A stretch of DNA of 64,000 nt from Cynocephalus volans (Eukaryota; Chordata; Mammalia; Dermoptera; Cynocephalidae). Location: the NCBI RefSeq assembly GCF_027409185.1, contig NC_084472.1:18586524-18650523 (forward strand). Reading direction: 5' to 3'. This document shows, piece after piece, positions 35,301 through 48,419 of the stretch (the stretch's first letter is position 1; the number at the start of each line of letters is the position of its first letter). Position numbers and translations under genes: made by a program. The notes beneath the pieces were generated by a model. The model saw nothing but the letters and a program-made list of their open reading frames with translations, was not told where the DNA came from and did no database searches.

Positions 35301-36659
35301 CTCCCAGGGAGTTGACCAATCATCACAGTTATTAATATCCCACTTGCCACATGCTACAAGCCATGAACATAAATATTTTCTTGGCATTTTATCTTCATGC
35401 TCCCTATGTACCAGGCTCCCTTTCTTTCTTTGTTCATAGCCCCTTGTAATAACTCACGTCCCTGTCTGACCACACTGGCCTTCGCATGAAAGTCACATGC
35501 CACTGGGCAGGGAATGTTTAAGCATGTGGAGTTTGCATACTTGCCTTTTGATCCCAAGGCTTCTTCTAGACTTCCCTCTTTCTTTTTTGTGTGTGTGTAT
35601 GTGCGCGTGCATGTGCGTGCGTGTGATGGTGAGGGTGGTAGGGAGTAGTTAGAAAATACGTTGTACTACATTAACACCCAATGGCTTTGTGTGTATATTA
35701 GGAAACAGTAAAACTATACTGTTCTTTAAATAGTTTGTAATATATATGTCCACCCAATTTATCACAGGCCTGTGGTTTATTTAATGAGTGACTCATTATT
35801 ACAATCTGAAAGCCAGAATACTGGGGAGAGCATAAGTGCAGGCAGAAGTTGTTCACCTTTTCATAGGGCTTTATCTCAGAACACAACTTTTCTTTGCAAG
35901 TTATAGATTCTTTGCAGTTTTTTCTCTGCCTCTATAAGAATATATAGTATTGTCCAAAAACATGAAATAATGTTACGGGAAAAACCTGGCCAAATTTAAG
36001 AAATCTGGCTTAGAATGCTCTGAAATGTTATTGCTAAATGAATCTTTAAAGAAAATGGATTCCTTTCCTGGAATACAAGTAATTTATTATGCATTTCATG
36101 GGTGTCTGCCAAAAGGATTACTAGCAATATGCCGATCCAAGGGATATGAATTAAATACAAACTTTTAGCTCTGTTTATGTTTAGACCTACCTGTTAATTT
36201 TCTCTGAAATTTTAATAATTATAAAAGCATTTCTGAAGACTGGTGTTGGTGATGTGACAATTCATAATTCAGCTACCCATCATATCAGGCTTTATAAAGG
36301 CCTAGTACTCAGAATTTATGAGACTGAGCATGAATAGATTATTTTATTGACTTCAGATTTTAAGAAAGATTCAAACAAATAAACAAGTCATTGATTTCAA
36401 TGTTCTTTTGGGGTCTTGTGAGTAAACAGAATTCCAAGCCAATGTCTGACGATGTTTAAAGATGATTTGCTCGATGGTATGCTGCCTGTTTTGGTTGTTG
36501 GCATGGCATGGCTTCACCAGAGCTGGGCAGATGCTCCAGAATCACATTTCCATTCTATTAAACACAAATACTTAACATTTAAAGCTCTCGTTAAATTTAG
36601 TTGCTTGATTCCTGAGGAAGCCTGAATATGGTCTGAAGTTTATTCTGGGGGTTCAGGGG

Positions 36660-36830
36660 TTAGCAGCTGTAAGGAAACAGATTCAGGCCGCCAGGCACTA
36701 GCTCCAGCTCTGTCTGTGTGACTATCATGATCTGCCAAGGTTTTGTAAAGCCTCTGTTTTCCCCCTTCTACTAAAGGGGAAAAATAATTCCTACCATCTG
36801 GCCCTGAGGAGTATTGTGTAGCGTAAGTGG
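36660..36830 (+). repeat. MIR SINE
   Basis: AGCTCTGTCTGTGTGACTAT, AAGCCTCTGTTTTCCCCC and a following AAATAATTCCTACC in MIR order. Confidence 0.65.
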
Positions 36831-38544
36831 GAGATGCCTGCAGACCTCTTTGAAGTTCAAGAAGAATTGCACTACTTAAATATAGTCTTGGAAGTTAATA
36901 GTGATGGGCTGTATTTGCATGGCCTTTTTTTTTCATCCCAAGACATTAGAATTAAATTCCTACTTTCCTAATGGGGCAACTTAAAGATGTAGAGTCATTG
37001 TGTTAAGAAAGTAACTATATTTTAAAGACTTTTATTTCTCTGATAGCAACAGTTTTTCATTCCTTCTGATACTTAGTACTTTCGTAATGCATTTTATGGT
37101 TTAAGTGCATTGTAAATGCTGCTTGTTTCTTTGACCACAGTATGTTTTTTGTAATTGAGATGGAAAGATTAAGATGCTTATCCAATCTCCTAAAAAGCAA
37201 GTTTTGATATAAAAATTAATATCATAATTCACCAGGTTTTAAATCTTGCCTCAGAATCCTTTACCACTTAATTTGAAGACTAGAATAGAGTAACCCATTT
37301 TGATTCACTTGAGAAAATAAGCTTTTTCTTTAGTATGCTCATTGACTTCAAGTTGTGGGACAAACTCTCCCGCTTGCAATTTGTATTTGTACATCAGCAT
37401 TTCACTGATAATCCCAGAGTACTTACACATTTTGAGTGACGGCTTTCCTCACCACAACATGCTTGCTCTCTGACTGTGCACAGATGCGTAAAACAATTTG
37501 CTCCTTTGCTCAGAATGGGTTGTGTGTATAGGATTGTTCTCCCCTCCTTGAAAGGGGCCGCAGCTCTTGGTGTGGGTGTGACCTGGCCTACTCAGGCCTG
37601 GACGGGGCAAGAGGGGCTGGGGGTGGGGGCAGCCAGTGAAATTCCTAATAAGGAATCTGTTTGCTACATTACAAAAAAAAAAAAAGAAACTGTTCTGCTA
37701 AAAACTGAGTAAGGTCATCGGCTAAGGTGACGGTGACTCTCTTTTGGGAGAGAAGATGCTTTTATTCTCTTGCTTTATTAAACTGTTATGGGAGAATTCT
37801 AGAGTTTTGTTGTGATTGACAACTTTCACATGTCCTGGTGGAGATGGAATCTGTGTGCGTTCGTGTATCTTCCACGTGTGACCTTCTGTGCTATTATTGA
37901 GTTGCTCTTGTCCTGTGTTACCTCCATCCAAACTGAAATGAGCATAGTTAGTTTTTAAATTTTTTTCTTTCTTTTTTTGAGGAAGACAGCTATAAAGCAC
38001 CACAGGGGTTGAACCTAGAGGTTACAAAAGCAGAGAAAAGCTTTGGCAGTGAGGGGCCGCTGGCTTCCCCTCACACGAGGAAAAGCGGTAACCACAAACT
38101 CACTTAGATGTGTAGGAAGGACAGATCAGAGGCCGTGGCAGCCGACAGTCTGGCTTCGAGCGGAGGAGGCGGTGTGATCACCACAGTCTCAGGCTCTGGG
38201 AATGATCACACGCTCCCCTTCAGCCGGCCTGGGGTGCAGTGTTTTCTTTCTTCAGATGGAGACTGCATTAAGAGAGATCACAGCACGGAGGACTGAGCAC
38301 AGCCTAGCAGACTCCTTTCTGGTGTTCCTCCCCCAAAATGAAGTTTATGTATGTAATTCACAAGCCAGAGAACCTACGTTATTCTTAGGAAAAGGCTATG
38401 TCCTTTAAGGGTTTCCTTTTTCCTAATGCATTGCCTTTCTAGAGACCTACATGTGGGCATCCCCGTCTGATCCGAGGCTGTCTCTGGTCCTGCCTTTCTG
38501 GGCTAAGTGAAGTAAAGCAAAAGAAAGAGAAGTACATTGTTGGG

Positions 38545-38620
38545 AAACCCACTACGAGCCAGGCACTCTGCTGGGCATTGGACTATATAAATTTATCAAA
38601 TCAGAAAGCCTTGACTTGTC
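38545..38620 (-). repeat. MIR SINE fragment
   Basis: CGAGCCAGGCACTCTGCTGG and the following bases match a short reversed MIR. Confidence 0.55.
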
Positions 38621-39219
38621 AGGTGAATGTCCCAAAACGAGGGATGGCTTTACGCTCACAGGAAAAAAAGTCTGGGTGATGTAAAGGTGAGCTGTGCCTA
38701 CTTCACACTGTTGCTAGTGGATATTTTCCATGTCCCAATCCGCCGCAGCCCAAGTTCTCCCTGAAGTCATTTATTCCTGTAGGAGTGTTCCCACCCAGCC
38801 TGTCTCCCACCTAAGCTGGCCTGCTTTCAGTGCTAAGCCCAGGCTGGGTCTGGCGCTGATAACACATTCTTTCAACAGGAAGTGCCTCCATTTTCAGTTG
38901 TCTGTGGGAGGGTGGAGGGCCGATAAGCTGTGAATGGAAACACAGAGCAGATTTCTGCCCCACCCTCATTGCACTTTGATCAGAGAGTGCAGGGACCCCC
39001 GCTTGGCCTGAGCTGCCTGCTGCAAGGAGGAAGGATGGTTCAGCTGTGGGCATTCCAGCACTCTCTTCTCTACTGTCTCTCAGGAACGTTTGTTTAGGGG
39101 TTGGTTTAGGTTAGTGAGGGGCCTGCTTTTGCTATGTTGAGATGTCTGCGATCTGAGCTAAGTCCTCTGAAGGACTTAATTAGATGTGGGAAAACATCAA
39201 ACAACTGAAATTCATAACA

Positions 39220-39304
39220 CGGCATCTTTAAAAAGTTCATGAAAGGATTCATATTGTCTTCTACTTTTATTTTTCCACAATCTTTTTGATGTACCCTCAT
39301 ATTT
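39220..39304 (+). mobile_element. Second copy of the mariner-like foldback
   Basis: ATCTTTAAAAAGTTCATG, then GGATTCATATT, a T-rich middle and CTTTTTGATGTACCCTCATA align in order with the copy at 48.5 kb. The right end fits a TACCCT-type mariner terminus. Strand is arbitrary. Confidence 0.55.
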
Positions 39305-39804
39305 GTGTTTTTATGCGTGTTGTATGCACTGGGTCCAGGATCATCATAAATTTTCTGTTTTTTTTCCCCCCAAATGTACTGATTCCTGATAGGTGGCTCT
39401 TGAATATCACCAATGAGGGAAGAGGACTTAAGAGGAACAACGGTGTTATGAGCCAGGTTTCTTAAGGAGAGTTTTTGGGCCATTTCCAGACCCCTACCTT
39501 TAGAATACCAGTTTAGAGAGCCCAAGTTACTCTGATGCACAGATGTAGTGTGTTTGGTGTTTTAACTTGCACGGAAATGTATGTTTCACGTGTGCAAGGC
39601 TGGCCAGGCCCCAACCTATGCCAGGTGGTATGAGGATGATTTTGGGGTGCTGGGGGCTCCTTCTAGCCCTCACTCTGATTCCTCCCTATGTTTTTAAGCT
39701 ACTCTATGACCCTGTCCAGGCTGGTTCATCCCTCAAGTGCTTGTGCCTTGTGTTTCTGGTGCTAATGTCTTCCGTTCTTCCCCAAAGTTAGGTTGTATTG
39801 TGCC

Positions 39805-39918
39805 ATTCAATTAAGATATTCAAAGAGGTATAGATGGCTAATAGGCTTGGCCCTCTCAGTGATTCAATTAAGATATTCAAAGAGGTATAGATGGCTAATA
39901 GGCTTGGCCCTCTCAGTG
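39805..39918. repeat. Perfect 57-bp tandem duplication
   Basis: The unit starting ATTCAATTAAGATATTC at 39805 recurs at 39862 with no mismatch over 57 bp. Confidence 0.95.
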
Positions 39919-39999
39919 TCTGTCTCCCACCCGCTCCTGGGTTCCCTTGTGATGCTTATGCATGTGCATGGATGAGTTGTCATGATGATGTAGAATTCA

Positions 40000-40330
40000 C
40001 ATCCTGCTGTCTCTCACTTAACATTGTATTACAGGATTTTTTTTCCATTTTGCTGTGTGATCTTATTATTTTTAATAATTGCATAATAGTTTATTCAGCA
40101 ATGTACTCTCTTTTTCCAAACCATTTTCATGTTTTTAGATATTAGGTTGTTTCCATGGTTTCCACTATGATAAGTAACCCTGTGATGGATGGCTTCCTCT
40201 GTGGTGGCTTTCCCTTGTTTTGAATTATTTTCTTGTAATACATTTCCGGAAGTGAAATTATAGGGCTACGTAGGGTACAAACTTCTAGGTGGCTCTTGAC
40301 ACTGCTGCTGACTGCCTTTGTAAGACGCAA
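40000..40330 (-). mobile_element. Old L1M-class fragment
   Basis: In reverse, TTAGGTTGTTTCCATGGTTT and the following block up to AAATTATAGGGC resemble the L1M 3' region. Diverged and short. Confidence 0.55.
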
Positions 40331-40739
40331 TATAGTCCTGTCGGCCATGGGTGAGGGGATTAGTGTTATCACATAATGTCAGCCTTCTGTAGCATCGTAA
40401 AAAATTTTTTCTTTGTATTATTTAAAATAAGGTCATTAAGATTTGGACACAAGTACTCGTCCATTTTTTCCTGACACTCAGCTGTTGTTTTTAATTATGA
40501 ACGAGCTGATGTTTTTTCAGAAGTGCAGTTCTCATGTGATTTCCACTGCCCTTTGACAGTGGAACTCTTGGCCTGCTGCATAGCCTATCATTTTGTCTGA
40601 AGAAGACAATAGTTACTTCAGCAGATAGCTTTGGGATTATTGACGGGGAGTAAGAATAGCATTCACGGTGTTAAGATTTCTTTAATGTGGCTTATTTGAA
40701 AAAGGGCCAGTGAGCCTTTTGAATGACTGTGAAAGCACC

Positions 40740-41120
40740 TTGGTTTATTTCCATTTCATAGGTGAGGAAACTGAGGCACAGACAGTTCTATGTCCAGTCT
40801 TCTAGTTTACCTCTCACAGGATTTCTTGTGACCCCTGTGCGTGTCCTTTTGTTTCAGATGGCTTTTCTTCCTAACAGGCCAGATTCCTGCCTCCCCACGT
40901 CCTGCGCGCCTCCAATTTGAATATCCTTTTCTCACCAATAACAGGAACTTCCCTTTACGGAATGTTTAGCATGACAAAGCATCATGCTGACACGTTTACA
41001 AACATTATCTTATTTAATTGTCACAAGCACACCTGAGGTAGGTAATAGGAGGACCTGCGTACAGAGGACGAGACTAGGGGTGACTGTACCCAGAAGGTGA
41101 CAGAACCCAGATATGACTTT
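40740..41120 (-). repeat. Two reversed MIR fragments
   Basis: GGTGAGGAAACTGAGGCACA at about 40762, and a second copy at 40930-41120 with ACATTATCTTATTTAATTG and CACACCTGAGGTAGG. Confidence 0.65.
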
Positions 41121-42168
41121 AGAGCCTGAGCTTAGTCCCACCATGCAGGCTGCCTTGGGCCCTTGCCCAGGATTCCTTTCCCCTCTGCGATTCCTCTTCC
41201 AACTCTTGCTCCAGCTCCCTGTCTCAGCCACTTGTGTATCATTTGCCATAGGCAGCCATACAGTCTTACTTTCTGGTGTGTGTGTGTGTCCTGGCTCCCC
41301 ATGGAGCCCGGGAGCTCCCTGAGCTCTAGTCCTAGTATCTGGTTCTTGGTTGGTGCTTTGCTAATGTTTCTTGTTGCTGACTGTGATGGTGGTGGTGGTG
41401 ACAGACTCCTCTGCTATCTCAGCACTTCCTGCCATTTGAGGTGAGCTGCTTCCTAGGCTGATCCAGGAACCCTCTCCATTTCAGAAAATAGCACTTGCTG
41501 TGGTGAAGTCAGATTTAGTCAGGTATGTGCAGATGTATCTTTTTTGGAATAGGTAGATCAATGCAATGTTGGGTTTAATGTAACTGTAGCATAATTATAA
41601 GGGAGCTCACTCTTCTAATCTACGGTAGTTCCTTTCTAAATCAAACAACTTTTTGTAACTGAATGTCTCCTATTTGTTTATTTGTTTGGGAGTTAAATTT
41701 GGATTCACGTTGGATTTGCTTATAGTGGATGTTCTAAAGTTAAGGGCTAAAGTTAATCACCATGTTTATGAGTGTAACCAAATCTATAGCATTCAGTTTG
41801 TTTGACAGGATTATTTCAGCTGTTTCAAAATTTTCACAAGAATCCATTTTGAATTTTACACATCTCAATGACTTTGTGAAATTTGCTTTATTATGTATGC
41901 AAAACCCTCATTTAAGTCATCACATTTCTGTTTAAACAAAAGTTTGGGTGTGGGGGTACAGTTGTTGCTGGGTTTTCATAAACCCTCATTTTTGCTAGGA
42001 AAGTGAAGGATTGGTTACCTGTGTAGGGGTTGGGTTTGATCTGTCTAGTTTGGAGGAAGTTTGGACAGGCAGACAGGCAGGTCAGGTGTCTAGACCTGGG
42101 GGCTTACTCTCCTGTGACGCCTCCCAGCTTCATGCAGTCATTTTGAGGGTTAGAAAGCAAATCAGATC

Positions 42169-42260
42169 TTTTTTTTTTTTTTTTTGATGGCTGGCTGGTA
42201 CAGGGATCGAACCCTGGATCTTGGTGTTTATCAGCACCACCCTGAGAAACCAGCCAGCCC
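42169..42260 (-). mobile_element. tRNA-Ile-derived SINE, monomer
   Basis: T-run followed by GATGGCTGGCTGGTACAGGG and a reversed tRNA-Ile-like unit ending in CCAGCCAGCCC. Imperfect duplications (CAAATCAGATC / CAAGCCAGATC) flank it. Confidence 0.8.
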
Positions 42261-43477
42261 AAGCCAGATCATGTCTGGAAGCAGGAGTAGAGGTGGAGAA
42301 AGGGTCAAACTTACTTCCAGGCTGTAGAAGCTCAGCACACCTTCCATTCAGTTCCACCTGTGTCTGGTGCCCTGTTTCTCTGAAGCGGATATACCATCAA
42401 CATGGCCAGATAAACAGCTGTTTTAAGGATTTAATGGGATTGTATATGTAAAAAAGAAATTCTTTGAAAAGCACAAAATGTTCTACCAGTGTCAAGTAAC
42501 AAGTATCCAGTAATTTATGAAGTGGAACCCTGAAAACTTGGAAGAAATAAGGGGCTTCTGAGCTTTTAGAAGGGAAGAGCCTTGATGAAAAAGTGTGTGA
42601 TTATGGCTAGAAATTTTAAAAAGTCTTTCACATGTAACTGTTTTCTCAAAGTGTAGTCTAAACAGATTTTTGTTATTTTGGTTTGATTCCTCTAAATTAT
42701 ATAATGTTTTCTACTTGGCCTTTCTTGTTTGGATGTAAGGAATGAATGAAATGGGAGAAAGGTGAACTTTTGTTTTAAAATATGATTGCTACAATCATGA
42801 CAGATACAGGATGTTAGCATTTTCTTTATAATGCGGCCTGCTTCGAGCATGGCCTGTTCTTGTAAAGAATTAAGGTCAGTGAGGTAGATATTAAAACCTG
42901 TATATGCATGGGTTTATTTTCCGTGATGTCAGTGCTCAAAAATTTCATTTATCAGAGGAGGTTGACCTGTATGATTTTCCTTTTTAGACTTTGACATAAT
43001 CGCTAAGGCTGTGTGTGAGTGTGCGCGTGTGCAAGGCTCTGCATTTTCTCTTTGAAATGATTAGATTACGTGTGCATCCTTAGGGCCCATTTACCTACGT
43101 GGTGTGGTTTGTTTCACTGTCAGAGATCTTAGAGTTTGGCACTTTTTGCAAAGAGGATTCCTCCAGTTCCGCTTTCCTTTGTCCAGCTGTGCGTCTTGCT
43201 GATGGTTACTGCCATGAGTTCTAAAGTTAACGGGATCATGTTTCCGAGAGTGTAAGTGGCGGGGTTAGGCCAGTGGCCCTGCACAATGCAGTGAGAGGCT
43301 CCCGCTTGCTGGCGGCAGGGTAGTCATGCCCATGTCCTTTCCTTTTCACTGGGTGCTCCTGGGAGCAGTTCTGGCCTCTGCTGTCGAAACATTGTCATTT
43401 GTTCCCATGTGTTTAACTAGCAGGATTGTAACCTTCTCTCCCCTTCTCTCCTTCTCTCTGTCCCCTTCTTCTGCCAG

Positions 43478-43645
43478 GCGGGTGCCCCGGTGATGTCTGG
43501 CTCGGGAGAGAGCACTAACCCCCAGAACAGCGAGCTCAAGTATTCAGGTCAAGATGGGCTCTACATAGGCGTCAGTCTGGCCTCACCGGCTGAAGTCACA
43601 TCCTCGGTGCGACAGGATTCCTGGTGTGCTCTGGCCCTGGCGTGA
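43478..43645 (+). CDS. GATA6: GATA6 last coding exon 7 (aa 541-595 and stop)
   Basis: A long C/T tract and CCAG precede the exon. It encodes [14 protein letters not shown] through [17 protein letters not shown] and ends in DSWCALALA before TGA at 43643-43645. These C-terminal residues are characteristic of GATA6. The joined coding length is 1,788 nt including the stop, so the protein is 595 aa. The exon runs on into the 3'UTR. Confidence 0.97.
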   Translation, partial: AGAPVMSGSGESTNPQNSELKYSGQDGLYIGVSLASPAEVTSSVRQDSWCALALA

Positions 43646-44835
43646 GCTGGTACTGCCAGGAGGTGGGAGGACTCCACGTGGGCCTGGCACCACTTGTGTC
43701 TGATTTTGTCCAGTGGTCCAGACAGTGGCGACTCTGTTGACAAGAACATTCCTCCGATGCGTGATTTCTGTGCCTTTATTTTGAAAGAGATATATTTCCC
43801 AAGAGGCTTGCTGAAGAGTAAGAGAAGATGGAGCTCTTCCAGGGAAGGGCCAGAGCAGCCCAGCACGTCACCTCCTCCCTGTGGCCAGGGCCACTGCCAG
43901 CCTGCCTGGCTCTGGGTTGGCCCCTGCGCCACTTGCTGCGATCGGGACTAGGACGGGGGCCTTGCCTGCTAAGGAATATTGAGAGAGATTTTTAAAAAAA
44001 GATTTTATGTGTATTGCCCCAAATTGTGTACTTCTTCTGATCAATGTTGGTTATTCCAGGATTTCTTCATATCCTTTCCACATCTGAATTTCACATGCGT
44101 TCATGGAGAAGATCATTTGAGGCTGTTTGGTACACATCTCTGGAGGCTGAGTCTGTTCATGAGGTCTCTTGTGAAAATATTATTTGGTTTGCAAGACTGC
44201 ATTATAACTTTAATGTACACTGTGACTGACGTTTCTCAAAGTTCATATTGTGTGACTGATCTGAAGTCAGTCAGAATTTGTAAACAGGGTAGCAAACAAG
44301 ATATTTTTCTTCCATGTATACAATAATTTTTTTAAAAAGTGCAATTTGCGTTGCAGCAATCAGTGTTAAATCATTTGCATAAGATTTAACAGCATTTTTT
44401 ATAATGAATGTAAACATTTTAACTTAATGGTACTTAAATAATTTAAAAGAAAAATGTTAACTTAGACATTCTTATGCTTCTTTTACAACTACATCCCATT
44501 TCTATATTCCCAGTTGTTAAAAATATTTCAAGAACAAATCTTCTCTCAGGAAAATCGCCTTTCTCCATTTGTTAAGAATTTTTATACAAGAACACCAATA
44601 TACAACCTTTATTTTACTGTGGAATATGTGCTGGAAAAATTGCAACGAAACCTTACTACCTAATGGATAGCATTTGTAAATACTCTAGGCATCTGTAAAC
44701 ACTCTGATGAAGTCTGTACAGTGTGACTAACCCACAGGCAGGTTGGTTTACATTAAATTTTTTTTTTTAAATGGGATGTCATATGGAGACCTATTTCACC
44801 AGAGTTTTAAAAATAAAGAAAGGGTATTGTTTTGT
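43646..44835 (+). other. GATA6: GATA6 3' untranslated region
   Basis: About 1.2 kb after the stop, AT-rich toward its end. A polyadenylation signal AATAAA lies at 44812-44817, followed by a T/G-rich downstream element from about 44827, so cleavage near 44835 is likely. An ACAGGGTA at 44284-44291 is an 8-mer match to the miR-10 family seed. A TGTAAATA at 44675-44682 fits the Pumilio element TGTANATA. Both sites are sequence matches only. Confidence 0.8.
44812..44817 (+). terminator. GATA6 polyadenylation signal AATAAA
   Basis: Canonical hexamer about 1.17 kb after the GATA6 stop, with a T/G-rich element 15-25 bp downstream. I saw no other canonical hexamer between the stop and this position. 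Confidence 0.75.
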
Positions 44836-45439
44836 CTTCTGTACAGTGAGTTCCTTCCCTTTTAGCTTCATTTTGATGCTTTATGTGGCTGTAGATACTC
44901 ATATAAAACAAGTACATGTGATGCTTGCAAGTTGCCTTAAGGCCTTACTTTCAAAGAATTGTCCTTTTGGAACTGTTTTACACCTTGGTTTATTTGAAGT
45001 TGGTACATGGAGTTAGTTATCACTTTCTATTTGCATTGGGGACAATTTTTGTAAGTGAAAAGGACCCAGTATTAAATGACATCTGAGATTATAAACATTC
45101 TGTTTAGGATCAATGTTTAAAAACATTTTAGAAAGTCCTAAATTTTTTTTCTTATAAATGAAATATCTCTATGGCCCAGAATAGAACAGTTTTGTTTCTA
45201 GTTCCTCCTTTTTGCAAAGTGCCTTGAAGTCTCAAATCTCACCCATCTCAGATTGCAGACCTGAACTCACCAGGATATATAGAGAGATGATTTGAACAGC
45301 CTGTTTGTGTTTTCTTTGCTGTTGGGTGGATTTCAGGAAATCAGGAAGCTGTTCCACAAAACAAAATGGTGGCGTTTAACTTTGGCACTCTGGGCGTGCG
45401 GCATTTTTGACTTCCTTTCAGGTACTTATTATAGCCATT

Positions 45440-45650
45440 CTATGGGGTCCAGTCTGAATCTCAATTTCCAGCTTGCTCACAGACGAGCTCTGTGATCTTG
45501 GGCAAGTTATACAACTCTCATTTTCTCGATCCATAAAGTAAGGCAAACAGCGTATAACTCATGGAATTACATGAGATAACCCATGTAATGTGGCTAGCAC
45601 AGGTGTAATGTAGTTAGCACAGTGCCTGGCACATAGTAAGCATTAATGTC
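45440..45650 (+). repeat. MIR SINE
   Basis: TCTGTGATCTTGGGCAAGTT, then AGCACAGTGCCTGGCACATA. A short internal duplication (GTAATGT-G-CTAGCACA type) is present near 45586-45620. Confidence 0.8.
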
Positions 45651-46822
45651 TTACTCCCTGTGGAGTATCAAGTTCATGGTTTGTAAGAGTCTGATGTCCC
45701 TCGGGTCACCTGTGCTTCTTGAATAAGGTCTAGGAGAGTGAAATGAGGGACACCCCCTATCCCAGGGGAAGGCAGAGATGGAGGGAGGATGTGTGAGGGA
45801 TAATAGTCGGACTGGCTGATGGTTTTATAGAATGGGGCTGCTCTGACAGCAGAAGAAATTATTATCCCCACAAACTGATTTTTTTTCCTCCCTGCTCTTA
45901 ACTGTTCTTGTTACTTTGAGTGCTTTCTAGTGGGTTGGGAGTTGTTACAGTTAATGTGCTTCTATTGGAAAATGAATTTTTCTCACTGGCGCTTCCAAAT
46001 GATCTTTTTTCTAGGGACGGTCTCACACATTGCTCCTTCCATTCCCAAGACGTCATTAGGTTGCTAAAGCCCCCTTTTTTGACGACAGAAAGTGGAAAGA
46101 ATGCTAGCTTTCATGAACTAAATGACAAGGGCCTGTCCTAACACAATGAACTCTGCTACTTGGGCTTTTTAAAGGATTACTTCCTTACCTATGATTGCAT
46201 AAAGTAGAAGCTTGATAGTTTGTTCCAAATACACAATCTCAGCACCCTGAGCTATGACATACAAAAACAAACCACCGATCATGTCTCAATAGAGAAGGCA
46301 TTTAAATAGATAGTGCTGCTCAGCTTAAAGAAGCCTCAGACCCAACACCCTGGGTGGCAGAATTTATGCCTTCTGTCACCCGTGGCTGATTTTAGGCCAT
46401 CTTATATAAGCGAAGGTTCTGTATGGGGTCTCTCTTCAGGGTCACTTAATGTTGTTGCCTTTGGGAGGGTCAGGAAAGCGAAGGGAGCCATTCATTTCCC
46501 CATGTAGATAAATTAACTTCTTGCTCATGGGAAATGTTTTCCCTAGTCCTTGGAAATTTGATGTAATTTCAGATCATAGATAAATTAGCTGCTGGGAGGG
46601 CGATACAGCAAGTCTGTGGCTTTGCCAGATTCCAGACTGCTTTCAGTTTAAGGCAGTGTGGTGGCCTTGCTGTGTTAAGTTCTTTCTATGTGTCAGCATT
46701 GTCCACATGGTCTGTGGATCTGTGTGGCTCTGAGGAGGAAATAATAGGGAGGTGTGTGAGGGAAGGGGAGAGAGACAGCAGACATTTATTCAGCATCAAG
46801 CAGCTCTGGCTAATTAAAATGC

Positions 46823-46933
46823 TTTTTTTTTTTTTTTTTTTTTTTTTTGGTGGCTGGCCAGTATGGGGATCCAAGCCTTTGACCTTGGTGTTATGACACC
46901 ATGCTCTGACCAACTGAGCTAACCTGTCAGCCT
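46823..46933 (-). mobile_element. tRNA-Ile-derived SINE, monomer
   Basis: Long T-run, then TGGCTGGCCAGTATGGGG and a reversed tRNA-like unit including ACCAACTGAGCTAACC (reversed A box). Flanks share TAAAATGC / TAAATGCA. Confidence 0.85.
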
Positions 46934-47744
46934 AAATGCATTTTGTTTCTGGGTCGAAATAATAGCAAGTCAGTTTGGTGATACTAGTTACCTCCTGGTG
47001 CTTGGAAGCTCTAATTGGCAGTCAGGTATGAGTTTGATTATTTTAAATGAGAAACAAATATTACTTAATTTGATAGACCAAATCTTTTGAAACAGGGTCT
47101 GTGGGTAAAAACTGGGTACCTATGGCTCTGGCCACTGGAGGCCTCAGATGATTCTCTGTGGTTCAAGCTTCAGCAACTGGATTCTGAGCTGGCTGCTTTC
47201 CTCATGATCTCCAGATGGGGGTATCAGGCACAAAAAGGTGACAGATGTTTGTAGGACAAGCAGAAAGGAAACAGGGTATTTTCAGTTGATTCAGCCGCAA
47301 GATATAAGTAGGCCGAAAGTCTGAGTAAGTTCATAGAGACTTTGGATAAATAAGTTATGACTGATAGTTCCAAATAGCATCTAAAGCAAAGTTAGGGAGT
47401 TGCAGGCGCATGTCGAACCTCTGAAACATGTGTCACAGCATCTGCACCCCCCAAGCATCCTCTGGCATCTCCCAAATTTGCACTAGGGAACTAGCATGAA
47501 TACTGGTCCTTCACTATTCTTCTCAGTACGTGGCTGTCACAGGGAAGTGACTGTTAGACAGTTGATGTCACTGTTTTCGTTAAAGAGATACTTATTTTGC
47601 ATGGTGGATTTTTTTTTAAAAAAAGAATCAACATTTTAAAAATGGCTAAAACATGTTGATGAAAAAATGTTTGATTCATAGAAGTGCTTATATTTCAGTT
47701 GTCAGTGGTCCCTCTGTTAAGATAATCATCTCAATATTCTACAG

Positions 47745-47845
47745 CTTTTGGACAAGTTGTTTCTGCTCTCTGGACCTCAGTGTCCACAGCAGCCATAAAA
47801 TGAAGAAGTCAGGCAGTGTGGTCTGAAAGGTTCCTTTCACCTGCA
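47745..47845 (+). repeat. MIR-type fragment
   Basis: TGGACAAGTTGTTTCTGC, CTGGACCTCAGTGTCC and CCATAAAATGAAGAAGTC in MIR3-like order. Confidence 0.55.
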
Positions 47846-48419
47846 TTCGCCCACCACAGTCCCAGGGCAAATTCTATGCAAGGTCTGCTTTCCCAAGTTT
47901 GAGAGGCCTCCTAGAGCCCTTCCACAACTGGGGATACTGGTGGCACTGGAATCTGCTCCTGTCCCTCTTCCTGCTGCCTCAACAGCTCAGGAGTTGATCT
48001 ATGGAGGCCAAGTCCTCCTGTAGGAAGACTCAGGACTGACAGTCCTGGTCATATTCACCAACACAGGGACTTGGTAAGAGCTGCCCCCAACCCCTAACGC
48101 TGAACCTGCTTGGTCTGGGGCCCCGATATAAAACTTATACAGCCGTACGGACCCAGACCGGAAAATGGAAAAGTCTGGCAGCTGAGCAGTCCGCAGAACA
48201 AGGAAAAAACAGCTTTGCTTTGCTTGGCCCGTGACTTCAATATCTTGTAGTTGGTTTTTTATTTCTTGGAAACAACCAAATTTTCATTGTTGTTTACCTT
48301 CTGTGTCTTCTCTTTAGCTATTACACATTTTTCCTCTCTGTCTCTCCACCCCCTTCCATGGGTTTTACTCTTATTTTTGTGATCCTATTCCTTCAACACT
48401 ACAAGATTGGTCTGAGATA

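Larger units (their letters stand above)
28317..43477 (+). other. Intron 6 (15.2 kb)
   Basis: Long intron before the last exon. Repeats seen: MER5A near 29.15 kb, a 20-bp direct repeat near 30.41 kb, a TG array with an 89-bp tandem duplication at 31.78-32.02 kb, MIRs near 34.4, 35.2, 36.7, 38.6, 40.8 and 41.0 kb, a mariner-like foldback at 39.22 kb, a 57-bp tandem duplication at 39.81 kb, an L1 fragment near 40.1 kb and a SINE at 42.17 kb. The stretches 29.4-31.7 and 32.1-34.4 kb show nothing else that I recognise. No coding sequence is supported. Confidence 0.85.
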
